Shown piece after piece: positions 31,269-40,565 of a stretch of DNA of 64,000 bases; the first letter of the stretch is position 1; each line of letters opens with the position of its first letter. The translations under genes were made by a program, and so were the position numbers. Under the pieces are notes generated by a model that worked only from the letters and a program-made list of their open reading frames with translations, had not been told where the DNA came from and made no database searches. The DNA is from Herbiconiux flava. GTDB taxonomy: Bacteria; Actinomycetota; Actinomycetes; Actinomycetales; Microbacteriaceae. Location of the stretch: positions 2,356,001-2,420,000 of the forward strand of contig NZ_JACCBM010000001.1 of assembly GCF_013409865.1 (NCBI RefSeq), in the 5' to 3' direction.

Positions 31269-32273
31269 ATGAGCTCCCCGACCGCTTCGCCCCAGGTGCA
31301 CGCACCCGGGCTCGAGACGGTCTACCGGCCGCGGGGGCGGCTCGATCTGCGGGCCACGCTGGCGCCCCATCGGCGTGGGCCCGGAGATCCGTGCACGCGG
31401 CTCGACGAGAACGGCGGGGTGTGGATCGCACTGCGCACCGCCGGTGAGAGCCCGGGCGTCGCGACCCTGCTGCTCACGCCGGTGTCGGGCGAGGTGAGGG
31501 TGCGGGCCTGGGGGAGTGGAGCATCCGCTGCTGTGTCGATGGTGCCCGAACTGCTCGGCGAGGGCGACGACTGGAGCGATCTCGACACCTCGGGCCACCC
31601 CCTGCTCGCCGACTCGGCGCGCCGCAACCCGGGCCTGCGGCTGACGCGCTCGGGACGGGTGCTCGATGCTCTGGCACCGGCGGTGATCGAGCAGCGGGTG
31701 ACGTCGGTCGAGGCGTTCCGGGCGTGGCGCATCCTGGTGACGGCGTACGGCGAGCTCGCGCCGGGGCCGCTCGGCAGCGGGGCTGTCTCGCACGGTCGCG
31801 CTCGCCCGGCCTTCGGGCACGCGCCGCTGCGGCTGCCGCTCACGCCGGAGCAGTGGCGGCGCATCCCCTCGTGGGAGTGGCATCGGGCCGGAGTCGACCC
31901 GGGGCGGTCTCGCACCGTGCTGCAGGCCGCGACCGTGGCGTCGGGTCTCGAGCGCACGCTCGCGCTCGGCCGCGGCGGCGACGAGGTCTGGCGACGGCTT
32001 CGCACGGTGAACGGTGTCGGCGTGTGGACGGCGGCCGAGACGGCCCAGCGGGCGCACGGCGACCCCGATGCGGTGAGCTTCGGCGACTACCACCTCGCGG
32101 CCACCATCGGCTGGGCGCTCGTCGGGGAACCCATCGACGACGACGCGCTGGCCGAGCTGCTGGAGCCGTGGCGGGGTCAGCGGCAGCGGGTCGTCAGGCT
32201 GGTGCTCGCGAGCGGGTTCCGGCCACCGCGGCGGGGGCCGCGGATGACGATCCAGGATCATCGGGGGTACTGA
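31269..32273 (+). CDS. HhH-type DNA-3-methyladenine glycosylase 2 family protein
   Basis: A 334-residue glycosylase. ALAPAVIEQRVTSVEAFRAW resembles AlkA's GQQVS region; the helix-hairpin-helix is TVNGVGVWTAAETAQRA, and the catalytic Asp is in FGDYHLAATIGWAL. The N-terminal 100 residues form the DNA-bending beta domain less clearly than in AlkA. It probably removes alkylated purines. This is the fourth alkylation-repair protein in the window. It is shorter than the Ada-AlkA fusion and unfused. The ATG is at 31269 with no strong ribosome site. Confidence 0.86.
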   Translation: MSSPTASPQVHAPGLETVYRPRGRLDLRATLAPHRRGPGDPCTRLDENGGVWIALRTAGESPGVATLLLTPVSGEVRVRAWGSGASAAVSMVPELLGEGDDWSDLDTSGHPLLADSARRNPGLRLTRSGRVLDALAPAVIEQRVTSVEAFRAWRILVTAYGELAPGPLGSGAVSHGRARPAFGHAPLRLPLTPEQWRRIPSWEWHRAGVDPGRSRTVLQAATVASGLERTLALGRGGDEVWRRLRTVNGVGVWTAAETAQRAHGDPDAVSFGDYHLAATIGWALVGEPIDDDALAELLEPWRGQRQRVVRLVLASGFRPPRRGPRMTIQDHRGY

Positions 32274-32343
32274 GGGGCGCCGGTCTGCGCTCACGTGGGT
32301 CGTGCGTGCCGCGGGGTGCGGCTCGGAGGGGTGCCGGGACGGC

Positions 32344-33573
32344 TCAGTACCAGTGGGGGTTGCGCGCGTTCCAGGCCGAGAGGGCGCCGCAGGGGGTGCC
32401 GTAGCGGTCGGAGATGTAGTTCATGCCCCAGATGATCTGCGTCTCGTGGTTGGTGACGTAGTCGGTGCCGACCGACGCCATCTTCGACGCGGGCAGAGAC
32501 TGCGGGATGCCGTACGCCCCGCTCGAGGGGTTGTAGGCGTTCGCGCGCCAGCCCGACTCGCCGATCCAGAGCTGCACGAGGCAGCCGAACTGGTCGCCGC
32601 CCCAGCCGTAGTTGCCGAGGATGCTCTGCGCGTAGGCCTGCGCCACCGACGCCGGGGCGACCTCGCCGGGCACCCAGGCACTGCCCGGCGCCTCCTGGTC
32701 GGCGAGGGCCTGGCGCTGACGCTCCTCCTCCTGCCGCTTGGCCTCCTCGCCGGCGCGGTAGCGCGACTCGACGTCGGCCGTGACGTTCTTCAACGAGGCC
32801 AGCTGGGTGACGAGGAAGTCGCTGCGGTCCTGCTCCTCCGCGAGCTGGGCGTCGGCGGCGGCCTGCGCGTCCTGGGCGGCCTGCAGCCGCTCGTCGGCGG
32901 CCGTCTGCAACGTGTCGCGCTCGTTCTTCGCCGTCTGCGCCTGCTTCTCGAGGGCCTGGGCGGTGTTCTTCGCGGCCTCGGCCGCATCCCGGATCTGGCC
33001 CGTGCGCTCGGTCAGCTTCGTCATCGTGCCGAGCTGGTAGAGCAGCGAGTCGGAGTCGTTCTGGTTGAGCACGAGGTTCATCGTCGTGTCGCCGCCGGAG
33101 CGGTAGAGCTGTGCGGCGAGGGCGCCGACCTGGGCGGTCGCGGTGTCGGCCTTCGCGGTCGCGTCGTCGGCCTGGGTCTGCAGGGTGGCGGCGTAGGCGC
33201 TCGCGGCCTCGGCGGCGGCCTTGGCCTGGAGGTACTCCTGGCCGGCCTGCAGCGCCTCGTTCGCGCGCTGGGCCGAGACCGACGAGAGCTCGTCGAGGAG
33301 GGAGGTGATCTTGGTGACCTCGGCGGCGGTGGCCTGCTCGTTCTGCTTGGCGGCGTTGACCTCGTCCCAGCTGGGGTAGTCGACGCGGGGGGCGATGGCG
33401 ACGGCGGCCTGCACTGCCTGGGCCGTGCCGGCCTGCGCCGAGCCTGTCTGGGCTGTGCCGGTCTGTGCGGCGCCGGGCGTCCCGGCGGCCGCGCTGGCCG
33501 GCACCCCGGCGCAGGCGACGAGCGCGCTCACGACGGCGACGGTGCCCCAGCTGCGGGCGGACGGCTTCCACAT
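32344..33573 (-). CDS. secreted coiled-coil protein with SLT/lysozyme-like domain
   Basis: A 409-residue exported protein. The Sec signal (MWKPSARSWGTVAVVSALVA, then CAGVPASAAA) is followed by a short repeat tract (GTAQTGSAQAGTAQA), a coiled-coil region (about 70-320) as in peptidoglycan hydrolase regulators, and a C-terminal SLT-like domain: WIGESGWRANAYNPSSGAYG, IPQSLPASKM and GMNYISDRYGTP, ending in HWY. The family is close to transglycosylase/Rpf-like enzymes (glutamate in IGES). It would act on cell-wall glycan outside the membrane, perhaps at division. A TGGAGG site lies just before the ATG. Confidence 0.86.
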   Translation of the reverse strand: MWKPSARSWGTVAVVSALVACAGVPASAAAGTPGAAQTGTAQTGSAQAGTAQAVQAAVAIAPRVDYPSWDEVNAAKQNEQATAAEVTKITSLLDELSSVSAQRANEALQAGQEYLQAKAAAEAASAYAATLQTQADDATAKADTATAQVGALAAQLYRSGGDTTMNLVLNQNDSDSLLYQLGTMTKLTERTGQIRDAAEAAKNTAQALEKQAQTAKNERDTLQTAADERLQAAQDAQAAADAQLAEEQDRSDFLVTQLASLKNVTADVESRYRAGEEAKRQEEERQRQALADQEAPGSAWVPGEVAPASVAQAYAQSILGNYGWGGDQFGCLVQLWIGESGWRANAYNPSSGAYGIPQSLPASKMASVGTDYVTNHETQIIWGMNYISDRYGTPCGALSAWNARNPHWY

Positions 33574-33696
33574 GGCCTCCAGGGTATGTGACGAAAGTGA
33601 AAGATGGGACGATCGCACCGGGCGCGTCCGCCCGCTTCCACGCCGATTCGGAGCTTCGCGTCACGAGCCCGGAATAAAGCTGTGCTTTCATGCATT

Positions 33697-33704
33697 TGTA
33701 TAGA
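33697..33704 (+). promoter_or_regulatory. extended -10 promoter of the yceI gene
   Basis: TTGTATAGA-type extended -10 (TATAGA at 33699-33704) in the most AT-rich stretch nearby; AAAGC-TGT-GCTTT just upstream (33676-33688) is an inverted repeat. No clear -35. Confidence 0.5.
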
Positions 33705-33760
33705 CCGTGGGGACGGGTGATCGCTCCCCGCCATTGCTCACACTCACGAAAGAGGAACAC

Positions 33761-34315
33761 ATGACCGACACCATCGAGATCCCCGGGTACAAGGCCGGCA
33801 CCTGGACCGTCGACCCCTCGCACTCCGAGGTCGCCTTCTCCGTCCGCCACATGCTGATCAGCAAGGTCAAGGGCAAGTTCGAGAAGTTCGACGCGACCTT
33901 CGTCACGACCGAGAACCCGCTCGAGACCAAGGTCACCGCGACCGCCGACGTCGCCTCGGTCAACACCAACGACAAGAACCGCGACGGCCACCTCGCGACC
34001 AACGACTTCTTCGACGCCCCCACCCACCCCGAGCTGAAGTTCGTCTCCACCGGCGTGCGCGTCGAGAACGGCGACTACAAGATCGACGGCGACCTCACCA
34101 TCAAGGGCGTCACCAAGCCGGTCACCTTCGACTTCGAGTTCGGCGGCTTCGGCACCGACGCCTACGGCAACTACAAGGCCGGCTTCGAGGCCAAGACCGA
34201 GATCGACCGCAACGACTTCGGCGTCAACTGGAACGCCGCGCTCGAGACCGGCGGCGTCCTCGTCGGCGACAAGGTCACCATCTCGCTCGACGTGCAGGCC
34301 GTCCTCTCCGCCTGA
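33761..34315 (+). CDS. YceI family lipocalin-like protein
   Basis: A 184-residue beta-barrel protein of the YceI family: TWTVDPSHSEVAFSVRHMLI, SKVKGKFEKFDATF, DVASVNTNDKNRDGHLATND, FFDAPTHPELKFVSTGV and the LTIKGVTKPVTFDFEFGG block. The family binds isoprenoid or amide lipids. No signal peptide is seen, so it is probably cytoplasmic. Codon use is strongly biased (almost all C-ending), suggesting high expression. AGAGGA lies 5 bases before the ATG. Confidence 0.94.
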   Translation: MTDTIEIPGYKAGTWTVDPSHSEVAFSVRHMLISKVKGKFEKFDATFVTTENPLETKVTATADVASVNTNDKNRDGHLATNDFFDAPTHPELKFVSTGVRVENGDYKIDGDLTIKGVTKPVTFDFEFGGFGTDAYGNYKAGFEAKTEIDRNDFGVNWNAALETGGVLVGDKVTISLDVQAVLSA

Positions 34316-34328
34316 TCCACCCCGTCCC

Positions 34329-34364
34329 GACGGCCCGGCTGCGCCCTGCGCACGCCGGGCCGTC
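34329..34364 (+). terminator. hairpin terminator after yceI
   Basis: Perfect 11-bp stem, GACGGCCCGGC (34329-34339) with GCCGGGCCGTC (34354-34364), 14-base loop, starting 14 bases after the stop. No U tract, as is usual in high-GC actinobacteria. Confidence 0.75.
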
Positions 34365-34471
34365 GTGCGTCCGCGGCCCTGCCTCCTCCACAGATCCCGG
34401 ATGCGCCCGAGCCCTCCACAGATCACCCCACGAGGCGGGTCGCCTCCGCCCCCGCCGCTCACACTGTGGCC

Positions 34472-35869
34472 ATGACATCGTCGACCGCCCCGAGCGCGCT
34501 CCCCACGACCCTCCCTCCTGCCCCTCGTCACCCGTCGCCTGGTGCGGTGACGCTCGATCAGGCTCCGCCTCCACCGCCCGGTGCCGGCCGGCCGCCCGCA
34601 GACGGTCACCGCACTCTGCGGCAGCGCGAATCAGCTCCGACGGCGTCGCCCCAGCCCGACCGACCTCTCGAGGTGAGGATCGTGGCCGACATCGTCACCA
34701 CACTCGGCTTCGTCCCGCGCGGGAGTCTGGCTCTCCGTATCCGCCGCCGCCGGCGCCCCTTCGCGGTGCTCCGACTCGATCTGCCACCTGCGACCGATGC
34801 CGATGCCGATGCCGATGCCGATGCCGATGCCGGTGGCGGTGGCGGTGCCGACTCGGGTGCCGACTCCGACGCGGTCCTCCACGTGGCCGGCACCCTCACG
34901 ACGCTGCTCTCCCGCCTGACCGGCGTCGCACGCGTCGACCTCGTCTCCTTCGCCCTGGCCGGCGGCGACGATTCCCTCACTGCACCACCCCGGCGACCAC
35001 GCCGGGCGGGAGTAGATGCGGGCACTGCCGCGGACCTCATGGCGCTGGCGGCGCGCCTCGACGCGGCGGGCTTCTCCGTCGGAGCACTGCTCGAGGTGTC
35101 CGAGAGCGCCGTGCACCGCCTCGAGCCCGACTCGTGGCGCGGCGACCGGCCACGCCGACCGCGAGCGGGAACGCCTGTCCCACTTCCCGAGTCGATGCTC
35201 TCCGCCGAAAGAGTGCCGACTGCTGCCTCTCATCACCTCCTCGGCGGCGATCGATCAGGTGGCGAACCAGCCGGCGACCCGCACCGGGGCGCTTTCGTCC
35301 CTTTGCGCCGGGCGCCCGAGGAACTGACGAACGCGGCACTGGCTGCCCTGGGGCTGCCGGCCGACGACCACGACCGCGCCGAGGTCGATCCGATGCGGGC
35401 GCTGCAGCTGTGGTGCACTGCCCTCGACCCGGCGGGTGGCCTGCCGACGGAGCTCGGCGCGATCCGCCTGGCATGGCCCTTGAGGCGACGACTGCTCCGA
35501 GACCTGGTGCTGATGCAGTGCGCCTGGGGGCTCGACGGTGCGGTCACCGCGCTGGCCGAGTCCCTCGACGGCAGTGACGCCCGAGCCGGATCCGTCTTCT
35601 CCACCTTCCTCGGTGCCGCCGCCGACGCGCCGCGTCCGCAGACCCTCTGCCGCTCGGTCGACGTGCTGCGCCGGGTCGCCGAGTGCGTGCCGCCCTCGCT
35701 CGCCGCCTCTCCGCTCGTGATGCTGGCCTGGCTCGAATGGTGCCGGGGGCGCGGAACGGTGGCGGCGGCCTACCTCGACGAGTGCCTCGCCGCCGACCCG
35801 GCCTGCTCCCTGGCCCACCTCTTCCGCCAGATCCTCGACCAGGGCCTGGTGCCGCAATGGCTCGATTGA
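34472..35869 (+). CDS. DUF4192 family protein
   Basis: A 465-residue actinobacterial protein of unknown function. LEVRIVADIVTTLGFVPRGS then LALRIRRRRRPFAVLRLDLP matches the start of DUF4192; WLEWCRGRGTVAAAYLDECL and LAHLFRQILDQGLVPQWLD match its end. Between residues 108 and 125 is a DADADADADA run from six CGATGC hexamers. The region around residues 195-265 is highly charged and probably disordered. Start: ATG 34472, although an in-frame GTG two codons upstream exists. Confidence 0.85.
   Translation: MTSSTAPSALPTTLPPAPRHPSPGAVTLDQAPPPPPGAGRPPADGHRTLRQRESAPTASPQPDRPLEVRIVADIVTTLGFVPRGSLALRIRRRRRPFAVLRLDLPPATDADADADADADAGGGGGADSGADSDAVLHVAGTLTTLLSRLTGVARVDLVSFALAGGDDSLTAPPRRPRRAGVDAGTAADLMALAARLDAAGFSVGALLEVSESAVHRLEPDSWRGDRPRRPRAGTPVPLPESMLSAERVPTAASHHLLGGDRSGGEPAGDPHRGAFVPLRRAPEELTNAALAALGLPADDHDRAEVDPMRALQLWCTALDPAGGLPTELGAIRLAWPLRRRLLRDLVLMQCAWGLDGAVTALAESLDGSDARAGSVFSTFLGAAADAPRPQTLCRSVDVLRRVAECVPPSLAASPLVMLAWLEWCRGRGTVAAAYLDECLAADPACSLAHLFRQILDQGLVPQWLD
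34795..34830 (+). repeat. hexanucleotide CGATGC repeat in the DUF4192 gene
   Basis: Six perfect copies, then GGTGGC copies. Being a multiple of three, copy-number change would alter the Asp-Ala linker length without a frameshift. Confidence 0.92.
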
Positions 35870-35898
35870 CCCGTCCGCACAGCCTGTGCCCCACGCCG

Positions 35899-35926
35899 CC
35901 TTCGCCGGCCCCCGGTGCGGCGAAGG
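35899..35926. terminator. bidirectional hairpin between convergent genes
   Basis: CCTTCGCCG (35899-35907) pairs perfectly with CGGCGAAGG (35918-35926) over a 10-base loop. It lies 30 bases after the DUF4192 stop and could end transcription from that side or from the oxidase gene opposite. The rest of the 197-base spacer shows nothing else recognisable. Confidence 0.6.
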
Positions 35927-36066
35927 TGGCCGGCGATGCTGTCCGTCGTGAGGGCGGCGCGGAGATCGACTCGGTGGCCCGAGACCGGGCGCTGGCTGCC
36001 CGTGGGCGGGCACCGGCCCCCGACGACCCCCATCGTGAGGGCGGTGTCGGCAGCTCGCGGCTGGGG

Positions 36067-37533
36067 TCAGTGACCCGTCAGGGGGCCGAGCAGGCGGGCG
36101 GCGAGGGAGGGGCGGCCGGTGAGTGCCTCTTCCGTGTCGGCGGCGGTGGTGCCGAGGAGGCCGAGGTTCGCGCCGAGGAAGCGCAGCGGCTCGGGTTCCC
36201 ACTTGGGCGAGAGGTGGTTCACCCACGGCAGCACGGTGAGCTCGGTGTCTCGAACGCCGATCAGGTCGGCCAGGGTGCGGCCGGCCAGATTGGTCGTGCT
36301 CAGCCCGTCGCCCACGTACCCGCCCGCGAAGGCCACGCCGGTCCGCGGGTTGAAGCTCGCGGTCGCGTGCCAGTCCCGGGGGACTCCGAGCGGCCCGCCC
36401 CACCGATGGGTGATCTCGGCGTCGGCGACGGCCGGGAACAGGTCGACCAGTGCGCGCTCCAGGTGGGCGAAGACCGGAGCCGAGCGGTCATGGCCCGGGG
36501 TGATGCTGCTGCCCCAGTGGTAGCGGGCCCCGCGCCCGCCGAAGGCGAAGCGATCATCCGCGGTGCGCTGCCCGTAGACCAGCAGGTGACGGAAGTCGGA
36601 GAAGGTGGTGCCGTGCTCGATCCCCAGCTCGTCCCAGAGCTCGGCCGGCAGGGGTTCGGTCGCGATCATCAGCGAGTACAGCGGCAGGATGCGCCGCCGC
36701 ACTCCCGGCAGGCCCGCCCCGTAGCCCTCGGTGGCGATCACGACCGTGTCGCAGTGCACCAGCGACTGCCCGGTCTCGCCCTGGCAGAGCACGCGACGCG
36801 GCGCCCACTCGACGACCTCCGTCTGCTCGGCGATCACCACGCCCATCGTCTCGACGACCTCGGCGAGCCCCCGCACGAGCTTGGCAGGATGAAGCCGGGC
36901 ACAAGACGGATCGAACGCCGCGGCCGACGACCTCGTCGCCTCGAGGGCCCGCACCAGCGCAGCCGTCCCACCCAGCTCGTCGGCGTCGCCGGTGCCCGAG
37001 TCGGAACCACCGGCACCGCTGCGGGCGGCTGCCGTGATCAGCTGCAGGCGGTCGGGCCCGAAGGCGCTCGCCGCAGCGACCTCGGCGCGCGCCGCCGCGA
37101 GCTGCACGTCGCTCCGGGCGAAGGTGAGCGTTCCGCCCTTGACGTAGTCGCAGTCGATGCCCTCGGCCGCGACGACGCGGCCCACCTCGTCCACGGTGTC
37201 GATCATCGCCTGCCGCATGGCGATCGCGGCCTCGTCGCCGTAGGCGCGCCTGAGGGCGTCTGTCGAGGTGGGGAACAGGGCCGAGCACCATCCGCCGTTC
37301 CGCCCCGAGGCCCCGAAGCCCGCGATGTGCTTCTCGACGACGGTGATCGCGAGCTCCGGATTCGCCCGCTTCAGGTAGTACGCCGTCCAGAGGCCGGTGA
37401 GCCCGCCGCCGACGATGCACACGTCCGTGCGCTGGTCGCCGACGAGGCCGGCCCGCGGTGTGAGGTCGTCACGGCCCGATCCGGCGAGCGAATCGAACCA
37501 GAACGAGAGGTCTCGGTAGTCGGTCGCAGCCAT
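36067..37533 (-). CDS. FAD-dependent oxidase, gamma-glutamylputrescine oxidase-like
   Basis: A 488-residue DAO-family flavoenzyme. The dinucleotide fold is VCIVGGGLTGLWTAYYL (38-54), followed by EKHIAGFGASGRNGGWCSAL, the PuuB-type motif, and the FAD-contacting GVAFAGGYVGDGLSTTNLAG near residue 425. It probably oxidises an amine such as gamma-glutamylputrescine or a relative. A Gly/Ser/Asp-rich insertion around residue 170-180 is unlike E. coli PuuB. Third gene of the Lrp-transaminase-oxidase operon, 12 bp behind the transaminase stop. With PotABCD and GabT elsewhere in the window it supports polyamine use. Confidence 0.86.
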   Translation of the reverse strand: MAATDYRDLSFWFDSLAGSGRDDLTPRAGLVGDQRTDVCIVGGGLTGLWTAYYLKRANPELAITVVEKHIAGFGASGRNGGWCSALFPTSTDALRRAYGDEAAIAMRQAMIDTVDEVGRVVAAEGIDCDYVKGGTLTFARSDVQLAAARAEVAAASAFGPDRLQLITAAARSGAGGSDSGTGDADELGGTAALVRALEATRSSAAAFDPSCARLHPAKLVRGLAEVVETMGVVIAEQTEVVEWAPRRVLCQGETGQSLVHCDTVVIATEGYGAGLPGVRRRILPLYSLMIATEPLPAELWDELGIEHGTTFSDFRHLLVYGQRTADDRFAFGGRGARYHWGSSITPGHDRSAPVFAHLERALVDLFPAVADAEITHRWGGPLGVPRDWHATASFNPRTGVAFAGGYVGDGLSTTNLAGRTLADLIGVRDTELTVLPWVNHLSPKWEPEPLRFLGANLGLLGTTAADTEEALTGRPSLAARLLGPLTGH

Positions 37534-37545
37534 GTGGGGCGGGGC

Positions 37546-38985
37546 CTACAGCCGCGTCCAGGCTTCGGACAGCACGCCGCGGAGGATCTGCTCGATCTCG
37601 TCGAACTCGCTCTGCCCGATCGTCAGCGGCGGTGCCAGCTGGATGACGGGGTCGCCCCGGTCGTCGGCCCGGCAGTACAGTCCGGCGTCGAACAGCGCCT
37701 TCGACAGGAACCCGCGCAGCAGCCGCTCCGACTCGTCGTCGTCGAAGGTCTCCTTCGTCGCCTTGTCCTTCACCAGTTCGATGCCGAAGAAGTAGCCGTC
37801 GCCGCGCACGTCGCCGACGATCGGCAGATCGGTCAGCTTCTCCAGTGTCTGGCGGAACAGCGGCGAGTTCTCCCGCACACGCTCGTTCAGCTTCTCCTCC
37901 TCGAAGATGTCGAGGTTCTCGAGGGCCACGGCCGCCGAGACCGGATGCCCGGCGAAGGTGTACCCGTGGTAGAACGCCGTCTGACCGTGCTTGAACGGCT
38001 CGTAGACCCGCTCGTTCACGATGGTGGCGCCGATGGGGGAGTACCCGCTCGTCATCGCCTTGGCGCAGGTGATCATGTCGGGCTGGTAGCCGTAGGTGTC
38101 GCAGGCGAAGTAGTTGCCGATGCGGCCGAAGGCGCAGATGACCTCGTCGCTGACGAGCAGCACGTCGTACTTGTCGCAGATCTCCCGCACCCGCTGGAAG
38201 TAGCCGGGGGGCGGCGGGAAGCAGCCGCCCGAGTTCTGCACGGGCTCGAGGAAGATCGCGGCCACCGTCTCGGGCCCCTCGAACTGGATCATCTCCTCGA
38301 TGCGGTTCGCCGCCCACAGGCCGAAGGCCTCCTCGGTGCCCTCGAAGCCCATCTCGTGGGCGCGGTAGTAGTTCGTGTTCGGCACGCGGAAACCACCGGG
38401 GGTGACCGGCTCGAACATCTCCTTCATCGCCGGGATGCCCGTGATCGCCAGGGCACCCTGCGGGGTGCCGTGGTACGCGATCGACCGCGAGATGACCTTG
38501 TGCTTGGTGGGCCGGCCCTGCAGCTTCCAGTAGTGCTTCGCCAGCTTGAAGGCCGTCTCGACGGCCTCACCGCCACCGGTGGAGAAGAACACGCGGTTCA
38601 GGTCGCCGGGCGCGAGATCGGCCAGGCGGTCGGCGAGCTCGATGGCCGACGGATGCGCGTACGACCAGATCGGGAAGAAGGCGAGCTCCTCGGCCTGCTT
38701 CGCCGCGACCTCGGCGAGGCGTCGGCGCCCGTGCCCGGCGTTCACCACGAAGAGTCCCGACAGGCCGTCGATGTACTTCTTGCCGGTGGAGTCCCAGATG
38801 TGGTGGCCCTCGCCCTTGGTGATGATGGGCACACCGCCGCCCGACTCCATCACCGACTGGCGGGAGAAGTGCATCCACAGGTGGTCCTTCGCCATCTGCT
38901 GCAGCTCGGCGTCGGAGCGCGCGGCCCGCCCGCCCAGTGGTGCGCCGGTGCCGGAGGTCGTGACGGGCTGTTCGGTGGTGGTCAT
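37546..38985 (-). CDS. class III aminotransferase, putrescine/omega-amino acid type
   Basis: A 479-residue PLP enzyme. MAKDHLWMHFSRQSVMESGG is the N-terminal signature of omega-amino acid:pyruvate and putrescine transaminases (SpuC-like). DEVICAFGRIGNYFACDTYG carries the PLP aspartate region, and the Schiff-base lysine is in CAKAMTSGYSPIGA; HGYTFAGHPVSAAVAL closes the site. Likely substrates are putrescine, cadaverine or beta-alanine type amines. The ATG overlaps the Lrp gene's stop by 4 bp. It lies between a regulator and an amine oxidase, which supports a diamine-degrading operon. Confidence 0.9.
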   Translation of the reverse strand: MTTTEQPVTTSGTGAPLGGRAARSDAELQQMAKDHLWMHFSRQSVMESGGGVPIITKGEGHHIWDSTGKKYIDGLSGLFVVNAGHGRRRLAEVAAKQAEELAFFPIWSYAHPSAIELADRLADLAPGDLNRVFFSTGGGEAVETAFKLAKHYWKLQGRPTKHKVISRSIAYHGTPQGALAITGIPAMKEMFEPVTPGGFRVPNTNYYRAHEMGFEGTEEAFGLWAANRIEEMIQFEGPETVAAIFLEPVQNSGGCFPPPPGYFQRVREICDKYDVLLVSDEVICAFGRIGNYFACDTYGYQPDMITCAKAMTSGYSPIGATIVNERVYEPFKHGQTAFYHGYTFAGHPVSAAVALENLDIFEEEKLNERVRENSPLFRQTLEKLTDLPIVGDVRGDGYFFGIELVKDKATKETFDDDESERLLRGFLSKALFDAGLYCRADDRGDPVIQLAPPLTIGQSEFDEIEQILRGVLSEAWTRL

Positions 38986-39449
38986 CGTGTACCCCAGTTG
39001 TAGAGCTGCTTGTGCAGCTTCAAATAGACGAATGTTTCGGTGGACTGCACGCCGTCGAGCTTCCGGATCTCGGAGTTCAGCAGGGCGATGAGGTCGTCGT
39101 CGTCCTCGCAGACGACTTCGGCCAGGATGTCGAACGTTCCCGCGGTGAGCACCACGTAGTCGACCGCCGGCATGGCGGCCAGGGCGTCGGCGACCTCGCG
39201 GGTGTCGCCGGAGACCTTGAGGCCGATCATGGCCTGACGGTAGAAGCCGAGCTGCAGGGGGTCGGTCACGGCCACGATCTGCATCACGCCCGACTCGGTG
39301 AGCTTCTGCACGCGCTGTCGCACCGCCGCCTCCGACAGCCCGACCGCCTTGCCGATCTCGGCGTAGGAACGGCGCCCGTCGTCTTGCAGCTGCTCGATGA
39401 TCGCCTTGGAGGTGTCGTCGAGAGCGGAGGGCTTCGGCTTCGTGCTCAT
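38982..39449 (-). CDS. Lrp/AsnC-family transcriptional regulator
   Basis: A 155-residue regulator: helix-turn-helix at 8-55 (AIIEQLQDDGRRSYAEIGKA, VGLSEAAVRQRVQKLTESG), then a RAM ligand-binding domain (AMIGLKVSGDTREVADAL, VDYVVLTAGTFDILAEVVCE). It heads the diamine operon with a 4-bp overlap to the transaminase gene, so it probably senses an amine or amino acid and controls this operon. The inverted repeat GAATCCG...CGGATTC at 39487-39522 in its promoter is a possible site. Confidence 0.92.
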   Translation of the reverse strand: MSTKPKPSALDDTSKAIIEQLQDDGRRSYAEIGKAVGLSEAAVRQRVQKLTESGVMQIVAVTDPLQLGFYRQAMIGLKVSGDTREVADALAAMPAVDYVVLTAGTFDILAEVVCEDDDDLIALLNSEIRKLDGVQSTETFVYLKLHKQLYNWGTR

Positions 39450-39486
39450 GCTTCGATCCTGTCAGGTGATCGGCCCTCGGGCAAGC

Positions 39487-39522
39487 GAATCCGTAGGTGG
39501 ATGGCCAGAACAACGCGGATTC
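39487..39522. promoter_or_regulatory. inverted repeat in the Lrp/PP2C divergent spacer
   Basis: GAATCCG (39487-39493) and CGGATTC (39516-39522) form perfect 7-bp arms 22 bp apart, 38 bp before the Lrp gene. A spread site of this type would suit an Lrp-family octamer. The 262-base spacer otherwise holds no recognised feature. Confidence 0.45.
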
Positions 39523-39711
39523 CGTCGTTATGGACGTAACCCTCGACCGCAGGCGAGAGCGAGGGAGTCCATGCGGCGGGATTCGGCGGTCGCGGGCCGG
39601 TCGGCTATCGTCGGAATCGGCGTCGGGAACCGCATCCGCACCCCGCCGCAAGGCCGAACAAGCACCGGGATCACACCGTAGGGTTCCGGAACGTCGTCAG
39701 GAGTTGTCACC

Positions 39712-40557
39712 GTGACCCAGATCGGTCGAACGAGTGCGCGCGTGAGCGTCACGCGCGAGGGCGCCGTGCCCCGGCAGGTCACCCTCTCCTGGGCGGCCAT
39801 CAGCGACAAGGGCAACAAGCGCGCGGGCAACGAGGACAGCTCGATCTCCGACATCCCGATCTTCGCCGTCGCCGACGGCATGGGCGGCCACTCGGCCGGC
39901 GACGTCGCCAGCGCCGCCGTCGTCGACCGGCTCGGGGAGATCGGTGACGCCGTCACCACCGCCGACCGCATCGAGGAGGCGCTCGCCGAGGCGCTGACCG
40001 ACATCGACCGCGTGGGCGACGAGTCCGTGCTGGGCACGGGCACCACCGTCACCGGGGTGGCGCTCGTCGAGGTCGAGGACGATCTCGCGTGGATGGTGTT
40101 CAACATCGGCGACTCGCGGGTCTACCTGCTGCAGGACGGCGAGCTCCAGCAGCTCACCGTCGACCACTCCGTCGTCCAGGAGCTCATCGACGCCGGGCTG
40201 ATCACGCCCGAGCAGGCCGAGCGCCACCCCGACAGCAACGTCATCACCCGCGCGGTGGGGTTCCACGAGAAGCCGATCCCCGACTACTCCACGATGCCCG
40301 TCGTCGCGGGGCAGCGGGTGCTGATCTGCTCCGACGGGCTGACGAAGGAGCTCACCGACGTCGGCATCCGCCACTACCTCTCCATCTCGCCGACGGCCGA
40401 GCGGGCCGCGAACGAGCTGGTCGCCGCGTCGCTCGCCAACGGCGGGCGCGACAACGTGACGGTCGTCGTGGTCGACGTGGAGTCCGACGAGAACGACGGC
40501 GCACCCGCGGGCGACGCCGATGAACGCCCGGGCGACCGCGGCACCTCGCAGCCCTAG
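39712..40557 (+). CDS. PP2C-family protein Ser/Thr phosphatase
   Basis: A 281-residue metal-dependent phosphatase. The PP2C motifs are all present: KRAGNEDSS, FAVADGMGGHSAGD, LICSDGLTKEL and GGRDNVTVVVVDVE, giving the metal-binding Asp residues. There is no membrane segment, unlike mycobacterial PstP, so it is cytosolic. An N-terminal extension of about 25 residues precedes the domain. AGGAG at 39699-39703 supports the GTG start. It stands 8 bp before the kinase gene and probably reverses that kinase's action. Confidence 0.93.
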   Translation: MTQIGRTSARVSVTREGAVPRQVTLSWAAISDKGNKRAGNEDSSISDIPIFAVADGMGGHSAGDVASAAVVDRLGEIGDAVTTADRIEEALAEALTDIDRVGDESVLGTGTTVTGVALVEVEDDLAWMVFNIGDSRVYLLQDGELQQLTVDHSVVQELIDAGLITPEQAERHPDSNVITRAVGFHEKPIPDYSTMPVVAGQRVLICSDGLTKELTDVGIRHYLSISPTAERAANELVAASLANGGRDNVTVVVVDVESDENDGAPAGDADERPGDRGTSQP

Positions 40558-40565
40558 ACCGCACC

